This document shows, in pieces, positions 8,471-19,731 of a stretch of 64,000 nt of DNA. The notes beneath the pieces are model-generated. The model was not told the origin of the DNA. It was given only the letters and a program-made list of their open reading frames with translations, and ran no database searches. Position numbers and translations under genes: made by a program. Within the stretch, counting starts at the first letter, position 1, and the number at the start of each line of letters is the position of its first letter. Origin of the DNA: Pseudomonas svalbardensis (lineage in GTDB: Bacteria; Pseudomonadota; Gammaproteobacteria; Pseudomonadales; Pseudomonadaceae); contig NZ_CP125619.1 in the NCBI RefSeq assembly GCF_030053115.1, forward strand, positions 4,909,501 to 4,973,500, read 5' to 3'.

Positions 8471-11323
8471 ATGACTCAAGTAAGCCTGACCACTGCCAAC
8501 GAATTCATCGCCCGCCACATCGGCCCGCGTGCCGGCGACGAGCAAGCCATGCTCAATAGCCTCGGCTTCGACTCGCTGGAAGCCCTGAGCGCCAGCGTCA
8601 TCCCCGACAGCATCAAGGGCACCAGCGTGCTCGGCCTCGAAGATGGCCTGAGCGAAGCCGATGCCCTGGCGTTGATCAAATCCATCGCCGGCAAAAACCA
8701 GCTGTTCAAGACCTTCATCGGCCAGGGCTACTACGGCACCCACACGCCGTCGCCGATCCTGCGCAACCTGCTGGAAAACCCGGCCTGGTACACCGCGTAC
8801 ACCCCGTACCAACCGGAAATTTCTCAGGGCCGTCTCGAAGCGCTGCTGAATTTCCAGACCCTGATAAGCGACCTCAGCGGCCTGCCGATCGCCAACGCGT
8901 CCTTGCTGGATGAAGCCACCGCCGCGGCCGAAGCGATGACCTTCTGCAAACGCCTGAGCAAGAACAAGGGCAGCCACGCGTTCTTCGCTTCCGTGCATTG
9001 CCACCCGCAAACCCTCGACGTGCTGCGCACCCGGGCCGAGCCGCTGGGCATCGACGTGGTGGTTGGCGACGAGCGTGAACTGAGCGACGTGTCGCCGTTC
9101 TTCGGCGCCCTGCTGCAATACCCGGCGAGCAACGGTGACGTCTTCGATTACCGCGAACTGACCGAACGCTTCCACGCCGCCAACGCTTTGGTAGCGGTCG
9201 CCGCCGACCTGCTGGCCCTGACCGTGTTGACCCCGCCGGGCGAGTTCGGTGCCGACGTGGCCATCGGCAGCGCGCAACGCTTCGGCGTGCCGCTGGGCTT
9301 CGGTGGTCCGCACGCGGCGTATTTCTCCACCAAGGATGCGTTCAAGCGTGACATGCCGGGCCGTCTGGTCGGCGTCTCGGTGGACCGTTTCGGCAAGCCG
9401 GCCCTGCGCCTGGCGATGCAGACCCGCGAGCAACATATCCGCCGCGAGAAGGCCACCAGCAACATCTGCACCGCGCAAGTGCTGCTGGCCAACATCGCCA
9501 GCATGTACGCCGTGTACCACGGCCCGAAAGGCCTGACGCAGATTGCCAATCGCGTGCATCACCTGACCGCGATCCTGGCCCAAGGCTTGAGCGCCCTTGG
9601 TTTGCAAGTTGAACAAACCAGCTTCTTCGACACCCTGACCCTGAACACCGGCGCTAACACCGCCAAGCTGCACGACCAGGCGCGTGCTCAGCAGATCAAC
9701 CTGCGCGTGGTCGATGGTGAACGTCTGGGCCTGTCCCTCGACGAAACCACTTCGCAAGCTGACGTGGAAACCCTGTGGGCCCTGCTGGGCGACGGCAAGA
9801 CTGTGCCGGACTTCGCGGCATTGGCTGCAACCGTCCAAAGCACGATCCCGGCCACTCTGCTGCGCCAGTCGCCAATCCTCAGCCACCCGGTGTTCAACCG
9901 TTACCACTCGGAAACCGAGCTGATGCGCTACCTGCGCAAGCTCGCCGACAAGGACCTGGCGCTGGATCGCACCATGATCCCGCTGGGTTCCTGCACCATG
10001 AAACTCAACGCCGCCAGCGAAATGATCCCGGTGACCTGGGCCGAATTCGGCGCCCTGCACCCGTTCGCCCCGGCCGAGCAAAGCGCTGGCTATCAGCAAC
10101 TGACCGATGAACTGGAAGCGATGCTCTGCGCCGCCACCGGTTACGACGCGATCTCCCTGCAACCGAACGCCGGTTCGCAAGGGGAATACGCCGGCCTGCT
10201 GGCGATTCGCGCCTATCACCAGAGCCGTGGCGAAGACCGTCGCGACATCTGCCTGATCCCCTCGTCCGCCCACGGCACCAACCCGGCCACCGCCAACATG
10301 GCCGGCATGCGTGTAGTCGTGACCGCCTGCGATGCCCGCGGCAACGTCGACATCGAAGACCTGCGCGCCAAGGCCATCGAGCACCGCGAGCATCTCGCGG
10401 CATTGATGATCACCTATCCGTCGACCCACGGCGTGTTCGAAGAAGGCATCCGCGAAATCTGCGGCATCATTCATGACCACGGCGGCCAGGTGTACATCGA
10501 CGGCGCCAACATGAACGCGATGGTCGGCCTCTGCGCCCCGGGCAAGTTCGGCGGCGACGTCTCGCACCTGAACCTGCACAAAACCTTCTGCATCCCCCAC
10601 GGCGGTGGCGGCCCGGGCGTCGGCCCGATTGGCGTCAAATCGCACCTGACGCCGTTCCTGCCGGGTCACGCGCAGATGGAGCGCAAGGAAGGCGCGGTCT
10701 GCGCCGCACCGTTCGGCAGCGCGAGCATTTTGCCGATCACCTGGATGTACATTCGGATGATGGGTGGCGCCGGTCTCAAGCGTGCCTCGCAACTGGCGAT
10801 CCTCAATGCCAACTACATTTCCCGTCGCCTCGAAGAGCACTACCCGGTGCTGTACACCGGCAGCAACGGCCTGGTGGCGCACGAATGCATCCTCGATTTG
10901 CGCCCACTGAAAGACAGCAGCGGCATCAGCGTCGATGACGTCGCCAAGCGCCTGATCGACTTCGGCTTCCACGCCCCGACCATGTCGTTCCCGGTCGCCG
11001 GCACGCTGATGATCGAGCCGACCGAAAGCGAATCCAAGGAAGAACTGGACCGCTTCTGCGACGCCATGATCCGCATCCGCGAAGAAATCCGCGCAGTGGA
11101 AAACGGCACCCTGGACAAGGACGACAACCCGCTGAAGAACGCGCCGCACACCGCCGCGGAAATCGTCGGCGAGTGGACCCATCCGTACAGCCGTGAGCAA
11201 GCGGTGTATCCGGTTGCGTCGCTGATCGAAGGCAAGTACTGGCCACCGGTCGGTCGCGTCGACAACGTGTTTGGCGACCGCAACCTGATCTGCGCCTGCC
11301 CGTCGATCGAAAGCTACGCTTAA
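8471..11323 (+). CDS. gcvP: Glycine dehydrogenase (decarboxylating), P protein
   Basis: GcvP is the PLP enzyme that decarboxylates glycine and loads the aminomethyl group onto lipoyl-GcvH. The 950-residue protein is the full-length fused form. The PLP lysine is about residue 704 in [18 protein letters not shown], followed by the glycine-rich loop. GAGGAG precedes the ATG. A 1001-codon open frame on the opposite strand is a codon-bias shadow with no family features. Confidence 0.97.
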   Translation: MTQVSLTTANEFIARHIGPRAGDEQAMLNSLGFDSLEALSASVIPDSIKGTSVLGLEDGLSEADALALIKSIAGKNQLFKTFIGQGYYGTHTPSPILRNLLENPAWYTAYTPYQPEISQGRLEALLNFQTLISDLSGLPIANASLLDEATAAAEAMTFCKRLSKNKGSHAFFASVHCHPQTLDVLRTRAEPLGIDVVVGDERELSDVSPFFGALLQYPASNGDVFDYRELTERFHAANALVAVAADLLALTVLTPPGEFGADVAIGSAQRFGVPLGFGGPHAAYFSTKDAFKRDMPGRLVGVSVDRFGKPALRLAMQTREQHIRREKATSNICTAQVLLANIASMYAVYHGPKGLTQIANRVHHLTAILAQGLSALGLQVEQTSFFDTLTLNTGANTAKLHDQARAQQINLRVVDGERLGLSLDETTSQADVETLWALLGDGKTVPDFAALAATVQSTIPATLLRQSPILSHPVFNRYHSETELMRYLRKLADKDLALDRTMIPLGSCTMKLNAASEMIPVTWAEFGALHPFAPAEQSAGYQQLTDELEAMLCAATGYDAISLQPNAGSQGEYAGLLAIRAYHQSRGEDRRDICLIPSSAHGTNPATANMAGMRVVVTACDARGNVDIEDLRAKAIEHREHLAALMITYPSTHGVFEEGIREICGIIHDHGGQVYIDGANMNAMVGLCAPGKFGGDVSHLNLHKTFCIPHGGGGPGVGPIGVKSHLTPFLPGHAQMERKEGAVCAAPFGSASILPITWMYIRMMGGAGLKRASQLAILNANYISRRLEEHYPVLYTGSNGLVAHECILDLRPLKDSSGISVDDVAKRLIDFGFHAPTMSFPVAGTLMIEPTESESKEELDRFCDAMIRIREEIRAVENGTLDKDDNPLKNAPHTAAEIVGEWTHPYSREQAVYPVASLIEGKYWPPVGRVDNVFGDRNLICACPSIESYA

Positions 11324-11351
11324 ACCAAAGGGGGGCGGGTTCACTCGCCCC

Positions 11352-11441
11352 CTGTAGGAGCAAAGCTTGCTCGCGATAGCCGTTACACGGTCTATCTGAT
11401 GAACCGCGTCATCGCTCATCGCGAGCAAGCTTTGCTCCTAC
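11352..11441. repeat. REP pair between gcvP and sdaA
   Basis: The arms TGTAGGAGCAAAGCTTGCTC and the complement ending near 11441 enclose about 40 bp. It lies inside the gcv operon and may adjust mRNA stability between gcvP and sdaA. glyA stands at this position in the P. aeruginosa operon as I recall it. Confidence 0.8.
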
Positions 11442-11482
11442 GGGTTCGCGCTGCATCTATAACAAGAAACCGGAGAACAACC

Positions 11483-12859
<1,377 letters not shown>

Positions 12860-12897
12860 TGTTTACGCGCATCTGCACACTTTTTCAGGAGCTGAAT

Positions 12898-14022
12898 ATG
12901 TCCACCGAACAACTGTCGAAAACCCCACTGCACGCACTGCACATCGAACTCGGCGCCCGCATGGTGCCGTTTGCTGGCTACGACATGCCGGTGCAATACC
13001 CGCTCGGCGTGATGAAAGAACACCAGCACACCCGTGATCAGGCCGGGCTGTTCGATGTCTCGCACATGGGCCAGATCCGTCTGACCGGCGCCAATGCCGC
13101 CAAGGCGCTGGAAAGCCTGGTACCGGTAGACATCATCGACCTGCCAGTGGGCACGCAGCGCTACGCGATGTTCACCAACGAAACGGGGGGCATCCTCGAC
13201 GACCTGATGGTCGCCAACCTGGGTAACGACGAACTGTTCCTGGTGGTCAACGCCGCCTGCAAGGATCAGGACCTGGCGCACCTGCGCAAGCACATCGGCG
13301 ACCAGTGCACCATCGAGCCGCTGTTCGAAGAACGCGCCCTGCTCGCGCTGCAAGGTCCGGCCGCCGTCACCGTGCTCGCGCGCCTGGCGCCTGAAGTTGC
13401 GAAGATGACCTTCATGCAATTCGCCCGTGTAAAGCTGCTGGGTGTGGACTGCTTTGTCAGCCGTTCGGGCTATACCGGTGAAGACGGTTACGAAATCTCC
13501 GTGCCGGCCTTCAATGCCGAAGCCCTGGCTCGCGCCCTGCTGACCGAACCTGAAGTGGCGGCCATCGGCCTTGGCGCTCGCGACTCCCTGCGCCTGGAAG
13601 CCGGCCTGTGCCTCTACGGCCACGACATGAACACCGAGACCACCCCGATCGAAGCCAGCCTGCTGTGGGCCATCTCCAAGCCTCGTCGCGCTGATGGCGC
13701 ACGTGCCGGCGGCTTCCCTGGCGCTGAAACCGTGTTCGGACAGCAACAAGCCGGTGTCAGCCGCAAACGCGTTGGTCTGTTGCCTCAGGAACGCACGCCG
13801 GTGCGCGAAGGTGCGGAGATCGTCAATGAAGCAGGCGACATCATTGGTGCGGTTTGCAGTGGCGGCTTCGGTCCGACCTTGGGCGGCCCTTTGGCGATGG
13901 GTTACGTCGACAGTGCTTATATCGCTCTCGATACGCCGGTATGGGCGATTGTTCGTGGGAAAAAAGTGCCTTTGCTTGTAAGCAAAATGCCATTTGTTCC
14001 ACAACGCTACTACCGCGGCTGA
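12898..14022 (+). CDS. gcvT: Aminomethyltransferase (glycine cleavage T protein)
   Basis: GcvT releases ammonia from aminomethyl-lipoyl GcvH and transfers the methylene group to tetrahydrofolate. The 374-residue protein starts with the typical [29 protein letters not shown] and has the folate-binding segments [13 protein letters not shown] and [18 protein letters not shown]. The ATG at 12898 has CAGGAG 7-12 bases upstream; longer frames run through sdaA. It is the last gene of the operon, followed by a 12-bp-stem inverted repeat. Confidence 0.95.
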   Translation: MSTEQLSKTPLHALHIELGARMVPFAGYDMPVQYPLGVMKEHQHTRDQAGLFDVSHMGQIRLTGANAAKALESLVPVDIIDLPVGTQRYAMFTNETGGILDDLMVANLGNDELFLVVNAACKDQDLAHLRKHIGDQCTIEPLFEERALLALQGPAAVTVLARLAPEVAKMTFMQFARVKLLGVDCFVSRSGYTGEDGYEISVPAFNAEALARALLTEPEVAAIGLGARDSLRLEAGLCLYGHDMNTETTPIEASLLWAISKPRRADGARAGGFPGAETVFGQQQAGVSRKRVGLLPQERTPVREGAEIVNEAGDIIGAVCSGGFGPTLGGPLAMGYVDSAYIALDTPVWAIVRGKKVPLLVSKMPFVPQRYYRG

Positions 14023-14043
14023 TTGACTGTTTCTATAAGTAAC

Positions 14044-14083
14044 GCGGTTGCGTTAACAGCGCACTAATGTGTAACGCAACCGC
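14044..14083 (+). other. Stem-loop after gcvT
   Basis: GCGGTTGCGTTA and its complement form a 12-bp stem with a 16-base loop, 21 bp after the gcvT stop. The downstream bases (CATAAAACAG) do not form a clear U-tract, so it may protect the 3' end rather than terminate transcription. Confidence 0.5.
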
Positions 14084-14425
14084 CATAAAACAGTGCATCA
14101 CTTTACCTGTAAGCTTCGTTTATGAACGTTGCTTATAAGGATCGAAAACAATTGAACACGGCGATTGCATAAGCCAACACTAGTTGCGGCATAAACGCCC
14201 CAGCGCGAGCAAATCCGGGCCCTCCACAGGGCTTGTTTTTTCTCCCGTAGTTGGCGTAGAGTTTGTCCACTGTGTTTGCATGGGTCGCTTGGAATCGTGA
14301 CCTGGGCAGTAGCCTACAAGTTAGCTACATCCCGTTCGACGTCTTCTTACTCTCCTGCAACCAGCCCCAGTACTCTTTCACAAGAAGGAGGCTGTCATTA
14401 ATTTTTGCGTCAAAGGAAATAAGAA
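14084..14425 (+). promoter_or_regulatory. Promoter and long leader of the cold-shock gene
   Basis: This 342-bp gap contains no gene. Its second half (about 14263-14425) looks like a long, structured 5' untranslated region such as cold-shock genes often have, with pyrimidine-rich stretches and GAAGGAGG at 14384-14391, far upstream of the start. The ribosome site nearer the ATG is AAGGAAATAAG. I infer post-transcriptional control; no promoter was fixed. Confidence 0.45.
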
Positions 14426-14638
14426 ATGTCCCAACGTCAGAGCGGTACCGTCAAGTGGTTTAACGACGAGAAAGGTTTTGGTTTTATCACTCCAGAAAGC
14501 GGTCCGGATCTGTTCGTGCATTTCCGCGCTATTCAGGGCAACGGCTTCAAGAGCCTAAAAGAAGGCCAGAAAGTGACTTTCGTTGCTGTGCAAGGCCAGA
14601 AAGGCATGCAGGCTGACGAAGTACAAGCAGAAGCCTGA
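14426..14638 (+). CDS. Cold-shock protein (CspA family)
   Basis: This 70-residue single cold-shock domain binds single-stranded RNA and DNA. RNP1 (KGFGFITP) and RNP2 (LFVHFRAIQ) are intact, and [14 protein letters not shown] is the family signature. The start follows AAGGAAATAAGAA. A long leader precedes the gene and a strong terminator follows it, so it is a single-gene unit. It is a CspA/CapB-type paralogue; the sequence alone does not show whether it is cold-induced. Confidence 0.93.
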   Translation: MSQRQSGTVKWFNDEKGFGFITPESGPDLFVHFRAIQGNGFKSLKEGQKVTFVAVQGQKGMQADEVQAEA

Positions 14639-14650
14639 TCTTCTGTAACG

Positions 14651-14685
14651 AAAAAGCCCCTGATGCTGACATCAGGGGCTTTTTT
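14651..14685 (+). terminator. Rho-independent terminator of the cold-shock gene
   Basis: AAAAAGCCCCTGAT and its complement form a 14-bp stem with a 6-base loop, ending in a T-run (GGGGCTTTTTTG). It lies 13 bp after the stop. Confidence 0.9.
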
Positions 14686-14734
14686 GTGCGCGTAAATCCG
14701 TAAAATGGCTTCTTTTTTCCGTCCAGAGGCTGCC

Positions 14735-15223
14735 ATGTCGAAACATCTTCTCAAACCCCAGGGCGACTTTCCTGCCGTCACCCTGGGTCGTCGCCTGGCA
14801 GCGATGTTCTACGACTTCTTGTTGTGTGCCGCCCTGCTGATCGTCACCAGCGGCATTTACAAGATGATCCAGATGGCGATCATCGGCGAAGACAAAATGC
14901 GCACCCTGACCGAAGCCGGCGCGCTGGATGGCGATCCATTGCTCTCAACGGTGCTGCTGTTTGTGCTGTTCGGCTTCTTCGCCAAATTCTGGACCTGGTC
15001 CGGTCAGACCCTGGGCATGCAGGTCTGGTGCATACGCGTGCAAAACGCCGACGGTTCATCCATCAGCCTGTGGCAGGCGTTGCTGCGCTTTGTGGTGTCG
15101 ATCGCGTCCTTGCTGTGCGTCGGGCTGGGTTTCTTCTGGTCGCTGTTCGATAAACAGAAACGTAGCTGGCATGACATCTACTCCAATACCCAGCTCGTGC
15201 GGATTCCAAAGAAAACCAAGTAG
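14735..15223 (+). CDS. RDD family membrane protein
   Basis: This 162-residue inner-membrane protein has about three hydrophobic segments and an RDD domain: RRLAAMFYDFLLCAALL near the N-terminus and GQTLGMQVWCIRVQNADG in the middle. The function of RDD proteins is mostly unknown; some are linked to ion or osmolyte transport. I chose the ATG at 14735, with AGAGG 6 bases upstream, rather than 14705, which overlaps a TAAAAT likely to be the -10 element. A second RDD gene is at 56811. Confidence 0.85.
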   Translation: MSKHLLKPQGDFPAVTLGRRLAAMFYDFLLCAALLIVTSGIYKMIQMAIIGEDKMRTLTEAGALDGDPLLSTVLLFVLFGFFAKFWTWSGQTLGMQVWCIRVQNADGSSISLWQALLRFVVSIASLLCVGLGFFWSLFDKQKRSWHDIYSNTQLVRIPKKTK

Positions 15224-15242
15224 TTCAGCCGTACGAAAACCA

Positions 15243-15333
15243 CTGTGGGAGCGAGCCTGCTCGCGATGGCGGTGTATCAGTCAACATTGATATGACTGAC
15301 ACATCGCCATCGCGAGCAGGCTCGCTCCCACAG
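15243..15333. repeat. REP pair
   Basis: CTGTGGGAGCGAGCCTGCTC and its complement flank about 40 bp between the convergent RDD gene and nadA. Each arm includes the TCGCGAT extension. Confidence 0.85.
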
Positions 15334-15357
15334 GTTCTGTGACTTATCTGAAAGATC

Positions 15358-16416
15358 TCAGGCGTTACCGGCCAATTTCATCCGCGCTGCCTGTGTGAAG
15401 TCGAGCATGCGCTTGAGCGGCCGAATCGCTTGTGGAATCAGCGCGGGATCGACAAAGATCTCGTTAGTCCCCTCTTTCAAGCTCTTCAGCGTGCGCTCAA
15501 GGGTATTCATCGCCATCCACGGGCAATGTGCGCAACTGCGGCAGGCTGCGCCGTTACCGGCCGTTGGCGCTTCGATGAAGACCTTGTCCGGGCACAGCTG
15601 CTGCATCTTGTAGAAGATGCCGCGATCAGTGGCGACGATAAAGGTCTTGTTTGGCAGACTTTGCGCTGCCGCAATCAACTGACTGGTGGAGCCGACGGCA
15701 TCCGCCAACTCGATCACCGACGTCGGCGACTCCGGATGCACCAGAATCGCTGCGTCCGGGTACAGCGCCTTCATGTCTTCGAGTTGCTTGGACTTGAACT
15801 CTTCGTGAACGATGCAGGCACCGTCCCACAGCAGCATGTCCGCGCCGGTCTGGCGCTGGATGTAGGTGCCCAGGTGTTTGTCCGGGCCCCAGATGATGGT
15901 TTCGCCGTTATCCATCAGGCTTTCGACGATCTCCAGCGCGCAGCTTGAAGTCACCACCCAATCCGCCCGGGCTTTGACCGCCGCCGACGTGTTGGCATAC
16001 ACCACCACGGTACGCTCCGGGTGCTGATCACAGAACGCCGAGAACTCGTCAACCGGGCAACCCAGGTCCAGCGAGCAGGTCGCTTCCAGGGTCGGCATCA
16101 GGATGCGTTTTTCAGGGTTGAGGATTTTGGCGGTCTCGCCCATGAACTTCACACCGGCGACCACCACGGTCTTGGCCGGGTGAGCATTGCCAAAGCGAGC
16201 CATCTCCAGCGAGTCGGAGACGCAACCACCGGTTTCTTCGGCCAGGGCCTGAATGACCGGATCGCAATAGAAGTGAGCAACCAGCACCGCATCCTGAGCC
16301 TTGAGCTCGGCAGCGATGGCGGCACGGTAATAGGCCTCTTCCTCGACAGTCAGCGGCTTGGGCTGCTTGGCGTCGAGGTGGGCTTGAACCAGAAGGCGTT
16401 CGGAAATCTGCGTCAT
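15358..16416 (-). CDS. nadA: Quinolinate synthase A
   Basis: NadA condenses iminoaspartate with dihydroxyacetone phosphate to quinolinate in de novo NAD synthesis, using an oxygen-sensitive 4Fe-4S cluster. The 352-residue protein has the expected cysteine positions: [16 protein letters not shown] and the C-terminal [10 protein letters not shown]. The ATG at 16416 begins [19 protein letters not shown]. It stands alone, convergent with the RDD gene. Confidence 0.96.
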   Translation of the reverse strand: MTQISERLLVQAHLDAKQPKPLTVEEEAYYRAAIAAELKAQDAVLVAHFYCDPVIQALAEETGGCVSDSLEMARFGNAHPAKTVVVAGVKFMGETAKILNPEKRILMPTLEATCSLDLGCPVDEFSAFCDQHPERTVVVYANTSAAVKARADWVVTSSCALEIVESLMDNGETIIWGPDKHLGTYIQRQTGADMLLWDGACIVHEEFKSKQLEDMKALYPDAAILVHPESPTSVIELADAVGSTSQLIAAAQSLPNKTFIVATDRGIFYKMQQLCPDKVFIEAPTAGNGAACRSCAHCPWMAMNTLERTLKSLKEGTNEIFVDPALIPQAIRPLKRMLDFTQAARMKLAGNA

Positions 16417-16624
16417 GTTCGCAAGACCTGCAGGCGCTTTCGCGCGAAAGTCGAGTATACACCCGGCTCCGGACCCTTCAGGGTACCGCCGGGAAAGTGA
16501 GTATCATCAGGCACGGACAACGTTGAAGCTGCGCAAGGCTACAGAATATCCCGTTGATGCAAAAGATGATTCTGACCTGCGTCACGGGTCGCAGCCCGGA
16601 ACTGGGCGAGCTCAAATCGCGGGC

Positions 16625-16667
16625 AAAAAAAAATCCGGAAATCCTCACTTGCGTGGGCCTTCCAGAC
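16625..16667 (-). terminator. Terminator downstream of tRNA-Lys
   Basis: On the minus strand TCTGGAA...TTCCGGA closes a hairpin with an inner CCCAC/GTGAG stem, followed by nine T residues. It lies about 20 bp after the tRNA 3' end and fits rho-independent termination of the tRNA transcript. Confidence 0.75.
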
Positions 16668-16687
16668 TTTTAAAACTGCTACAAAAA

Positions 16688-16763
16688 TGGTGGGTCGTGT
16701 GGGATTCGAACCTACGACCAATTGGTTAAAAGCCAACTGCTCTACCAACTGAGCTAACGACCC
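16688..16763 (-). tRNA. tRNA-Lys (anticodon TTT)
   Basis: The minus strand reads GGGTCGTTAGCTCAGTTGG at its 5' end. The anticodon loop is CTTTTAA (anticodon TTT), the T-arm GGTTCGAATCC is intact, and the 3' CCA is encoded (76 nt). The acceptor stem GGGTCGT/ACGACCC pairs perfectly. Only one copy is seen here. Confidence 0.97.
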
Positions 16764-16826
16764 GCTGTGTGGTGGCGCGTATAATACTGATTTTTAAGGA
16801 CTATTCAACACCTAATTTGAAATAAA

Positions 16827-17519
16827 TCAAAAATAGGGTGTTGGGTCGCTAACACCGGCCGCTGCAAAGCCTTCTGCACGCAGTCGGCAGCTGTCGCATT
16901 TGCCGCATGCACGGCCGTTATCGTCGGCCTGATAGCAGGAAACAGTCAGCCCGTAATCAACACCCAGCTTCACGCCTGCCTGGACGATCTGCGCCTTGCT
17001 CAGGTTCTGCAGCGGCGCCTGAATGCGGAAACCATTCCCCTCTACACCGGCCTTCGTCGCCAGATTGGCCATGCGCTCGAAGGACTCGATGAACTCAGGA
17101 CGGCAGTCCGGGTAACCGGAGTAATCCACGGCGTTCACACCAATAAAGATGTCACGCGCGCCCAACACTTCGGCCCAGCCTAGCGCCAAGGAGAGAAACA
17201 CGGTGTTGCGCGCCGGCACGTAAGTTACCGGGATACCCTCGCCCGCCACTTCCGGCACATCGATGCTGCTATCGGTCAGTGCCGAACCGCCGATGCCATT
17301 CAGGTTCAGACCGATCACCTTGTGTTCGACCACACCCAGGTCGCGCGCAACACGTTCGGCGGCGTGCAGCTCGGCATGGGACCGCTGACCGTAGTCGAAG
17401 CTCATGGTGTAGCAGCTGTAGCCTTCAGCGCGAGCCATGGCCACAACGGTCGCGGAGTCGAGGCCGCCGGACAGCAGGATGACTGCACGTTTTTCGGTAG
17501 TGTTCAGTTGTTCAGTCAT
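16827..17519 (-). CDS. queC: 7-cyano-7-deazaguanine synthase QueC
   Basis: QueC makes preQ0 from 7-carboxy-7-deazaguanine with ATP and ammonia, for queuosine in tRNA. The 230-residue protein has the PP-loop SGGLDSATV near the N-terminus and the zinc site [17 protein letters not shown] near the C-terminus. I placed the start at 17519 ([11 protein letters not shown]); an in-frame start at 17621 would lie inside queE and add a non-family extension. It starts one base past the end of queE, so the two form an operon. Confidence 0.95.
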   Translation of the reverse strand: MTEQLNTTEKRAVILLSGGLDSATVVAMARAEGYSCYTMSFDYGQRSHAELHAAERVARDLGVVEHKVIGLNLNGIGGSALTDSSIDVPEVAGEGIPVTYVPARNTVFLSLALGWAEVLGARDIFIGVNAVDYSGYPDCRPEFIESFERMANLATKAGVEGNGFRIQAPLQNLSKAQIVQAGVKLGVDYGLTVSCYQADDNGRACGKCDSCRLRAEGFAAAGVSDPTPYF

Positions 17520-17520
17520 T

Positions 17521-18168
17521 TCAGCGCCCCGGCTCGTCATTCCAAAGATATTTATGCAACTGCAATTGCAGACGCACTGGCAGGTTGTCCGCCACCACCC
17601 AGTCAGCCAGGTCCCGAGCATTCAGGTCATGGTGACTTGGCGAGAACAGGACTTCGCCGGCACGCTGATCCAGACCGTACTGGATCAGCTTGGACACGGC
17701 CCAGTCGTAGTCTTCCCGCGAGCAGATGACAAACTTCACCTGATCGTTGGGCGTGAGCAGTTCGATGTTCTCGTAGCGGTTGCGATGGGCTTCTTTAGAA
17801 CCTGGGGTTTTCAGGTCGACGACGCGACTGACCCGTGGATCGACCGCCGAGATATCCAGGGCACCGCTGGTTTCCAGCGAGACCTCGTAACCGGCGTCAC
17901 ACAACTGCTTGAGCAATGGGATGGCGTTGGGTTGTGCCAGCGGCTCACCGCCGGTGACACAGACGTAACGCGGACGAAAACCGGCCACTTGCTCAAGAAT
18001 GTCGTCGAGCGTGCGAATGGTGCCGCCAGTGAATGCATAAGCGCTGTCGCAATATTGGCAACGCAATGGGCAACCGGTCAGGCGCACAAAAACAGTAGGC
18101 AGCCCGGCAGTCCGCGTTTCACCCTGCAACGAGTAGAAAACTTCGGTAATTCTCAATGTGTCTTGCAT
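17521..18168 (-). CDS. queE: 7-carboxy-7-deazaguanine synthase QueE
   Basis: QueE is a radical SAM enzyme that contracts 6-carboxytetrahydropterin to the 7-deazapurine, the step before QueC. The cluster motif is CPLRCQYC (C-x3-C-x2-C), followed by DSAYAF. The N-terminal [17 protein letters not shown] is typical of the family, which favours the start at 18168 (215 aa). An in-frame ATG five codons upstream (18183) cannot be excluded, since neither start has a strong ribosome site. Confidence 0.93.
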   Translation of the reverse strand: MQDTLRITEVFYSLQGETRTAGLPTVFVRLTGCPLRCQYCDSAYAFTGGTIRTLDDILEQVAGFRPRYVCVTGGEPLAQPNAIPLLKQLCDAGYEVSLETSGALDISAVDPRVSRVVDLKTPGSKEAHRNRYENIELLTPNDQVKFVICSREDYDWAVSKLIQYGLDQRAGEVLFSPSHHDLNARDLADWVVADNLPVRLQLQLHKYLWNDEPGR

Positions 18169-18286
18169 AGTCGCCACGGGCATAACAGCTAAACAGGCTG
18201 TCCGCCTCCGTCAGGCACTTCAAGGAACCCCGCCACCGCGCAGATCCCAAAAAGCGTGTTTCATAAAAAGGGCGTGAATTCTAACG

Positions 18287-18313
18287 AAAAAACCCGCGAC
18301 AAGCGCGGGTTTC
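18287..18313 (-). terminator. Terminator after cpoB
   Basis: On the minus strand GAAACCCGCGCTTGTCGCGGG is followed by six T residues. It lies about 23 bp after the cpoB stop and would end the Tol-Pal transcript before queE. Confidence 0.85.
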
Positions 18314-18335
18314 TTCGAAACGGGTCAAGCAGCCC

Positions 18336-19175
18336 TTACATTTTTTGCAGATCACGCTGGGCCAGCTGAGCGGCGGAAGTGCCCGGGTATTGCGACACGA
18401 CCTGTTGCAGAATGCCTTTGACCTTGTCGGGATGACCAAGGCGGCGCTCTACATCAGCCAGCTTGTACAGCGAATCAGGCACTTTTGGATGCTTGGGGTA
18501 CAGCTGTGAAACCTTGGCAAAAGCCTGACCTGCACCTTGCAGATCGCCTTTGGCCAGGTTCACTTCGCCCAACCAGTACTGAGCATTACCCGCGTACTGG
18601 CTGTTCGGGTACTTGCGCAGGAATGCGGCAAAAGCCTGGCTGGCCTTGTCGAAATCCTTGGCTTTGATCAGGTCGAAGGCTGCATCGTAATACAGTTTTT
18701 CCTTCGCCGGATCAGCCGGCTCACTACCCGCGGCAGGTGCCTGAGCGGCTGCCGCTCCTGCGGCTGCGCCCACTGCTGCACCGGGGGCATTCAAACTGCC
18801 ACCGGTGGAAGAATTATCAGGAGTCGCGGCTGGTGCAACGCCGGTTCCTATGCGCCGATCAAGATCCTGATATCGCTCCAGGTTCTCTTGCTTCATGCGC
18901 CCTACATCATTTTGCAGAACTTCGATGATGCCTTGTTGGCGCGAGATCTGCTCCTGCATTGATTGCAGTTGGTTGAACAGCTCGCCCTGTGCCGAGACAG
19001 GGGCCGAAACCCCTCCCCCGGCATAGGCGCCGTTCGTACCGTAACCCGCAGGCGGATTACTAGTCCCGCTATTGTTATAGCCGGAGTCGTTATCGACCAC
19101 AGGAACCGCAGCCCACACCGCAAGCGGTGCGAGGCTGAGAGCCAAAACAGTTACAGCACGACGGCACGTTCGCAT
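18336..19175 (-). CDS. cpoB: Tol-Pal cell division coordinator CpoB (YbgF)
   Basis: CpoB is a periplasmic TPR protein that links Tol-Pal to peptidoglycan synthesis at the septum. The 279-residue product has a Sec signal peptide (cleavage near VWA-AVP, residue 23), an N-terminal coiled coil for trimerisation (FNQLQSMQEQISRQQGI, about 65-105), an Ala/Pro-rich linker, and C-terminal TPR repeats (about 160-279). It is the last gene of the tol cluster, 6 bp after pal. Confidence 0.93.
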   Translation of the reverse strand: MRTCRRAVTVLALSLAPLAVWAAVPVVDNDSGYNNSGTSNPPAGYGTNGAYAGGGVSAPVSAQGELFNQLQSMQEQISRQQGIIEVLQNDVGRMKQENLERYQDLDRRIGTGVAPAATPDNSSTGGSLNAPGAAVGAAAGAAAAQAPAAGSEPADPAKEKLYYDAAFDLIKAKDFDKASQAFAAFLRKYPNSQYAGNAQYWLGEVNLAKGDLQGAGQAFAKVSQLYPKHPKVPDSLYKLADVERRLGHPDKVKGILQQVVSQYPGTSAAQLAQRDLQKM

Positions 19176-19181
19176 GACGAA

Positions 19182-19679
19182 TTACTTACGCAGTTCGACG
19201 CGACGGTTTTGAGCCCAGGACTGCTCGTCGTTGCCGGTAGCAACTGCACGCTCTTCGCCGTAGGAAACCAGTTCCAGCTGAGCTGGGGAAACACCTTGCA
19301 GTACCAGGTAACGCTGAACGGCTTTCGCACGACGCTCGCCCAGTGCCATGTTGTACTCACGAGTACCACGTTCGTCGGTGTTGCCTTCCAGAACAACGCG
19401 AGCGCCGTTTGCTTTCAGGTCTTTGGCGTGAATGTCCAGGGAGCGCATGGCTTCTGGCTTCAGGTCCGAGCTGTCGTATTCGAAGTAGAAAGTGGTGATT
19501 GCGCGCAGAGCAGCTTCTTCGCTCAGGGAGCCGTCAACTGCACCAGTGTTTGCGCCGTAACCAGCGTTTGGATCTACAGCGCCTTCACCGGCATTGTCGC
19601 CGCCTTTGGACGAGCAACCTACAGCTACAGCCATGGCCAGAGCCAGCGCAGCAAATTTACCAAACTTCAGCATTTCCAT
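19182..19679 (-). CDS. pal: Peptidoglycan-associated lipoprotein (Pal/OprL)
   Basis: Pal is an outer-membrane lipoprotein that binds peptidoglycan and TolB. The 165-residue product has a lipoprotein signal with the lipobox at AVGC near residue 22. An OmpA-like C-terminal domain follows, with the peptidoglycan-binding pattern [19 protein letters not shown]. The Pseudomonas orthologue is OprL. It lies 52 bp downstream of tolB, a wider gap than others in the cluster. Confidence 0.96.
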   Translation of the reverse strand: MEMLKFGKFAALALAMAVAVGCSSKGGDNAGEGAVDPNAGYGANTGAVDGSLSEEAALRAITTFYFEYDSSDLKPEAMRSLDIHAKDLKANGARVVLEGNTDERGTREYNMALGERRAKAVQRYLVLQGVSPAQLELVSYGEERAVATGNDEQSWAQNRRVELRK

Positions 19680-19731
19680 CGTGAAACTCCTAATGAACCC
19701 CAGTGTGTTAAGTACAACGTGTAGCGCCGCG

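Noticed and set aside
8423..11428. 1001-codon open frame on the minus strand opposite gcvP
   Set aside because: It mirrors gcvP codon bias in GC-rich DNA, spans gcvP fully and runs into its neighbours, and has no family motif or ribosome site.
14023..14425. Glycine riboswitch or other known riboswitch in the gap after gcvT
   Set aside because: I see no tandem glycine-aptamer features; the glycine operon is better explained by GcsR and sigma-54.
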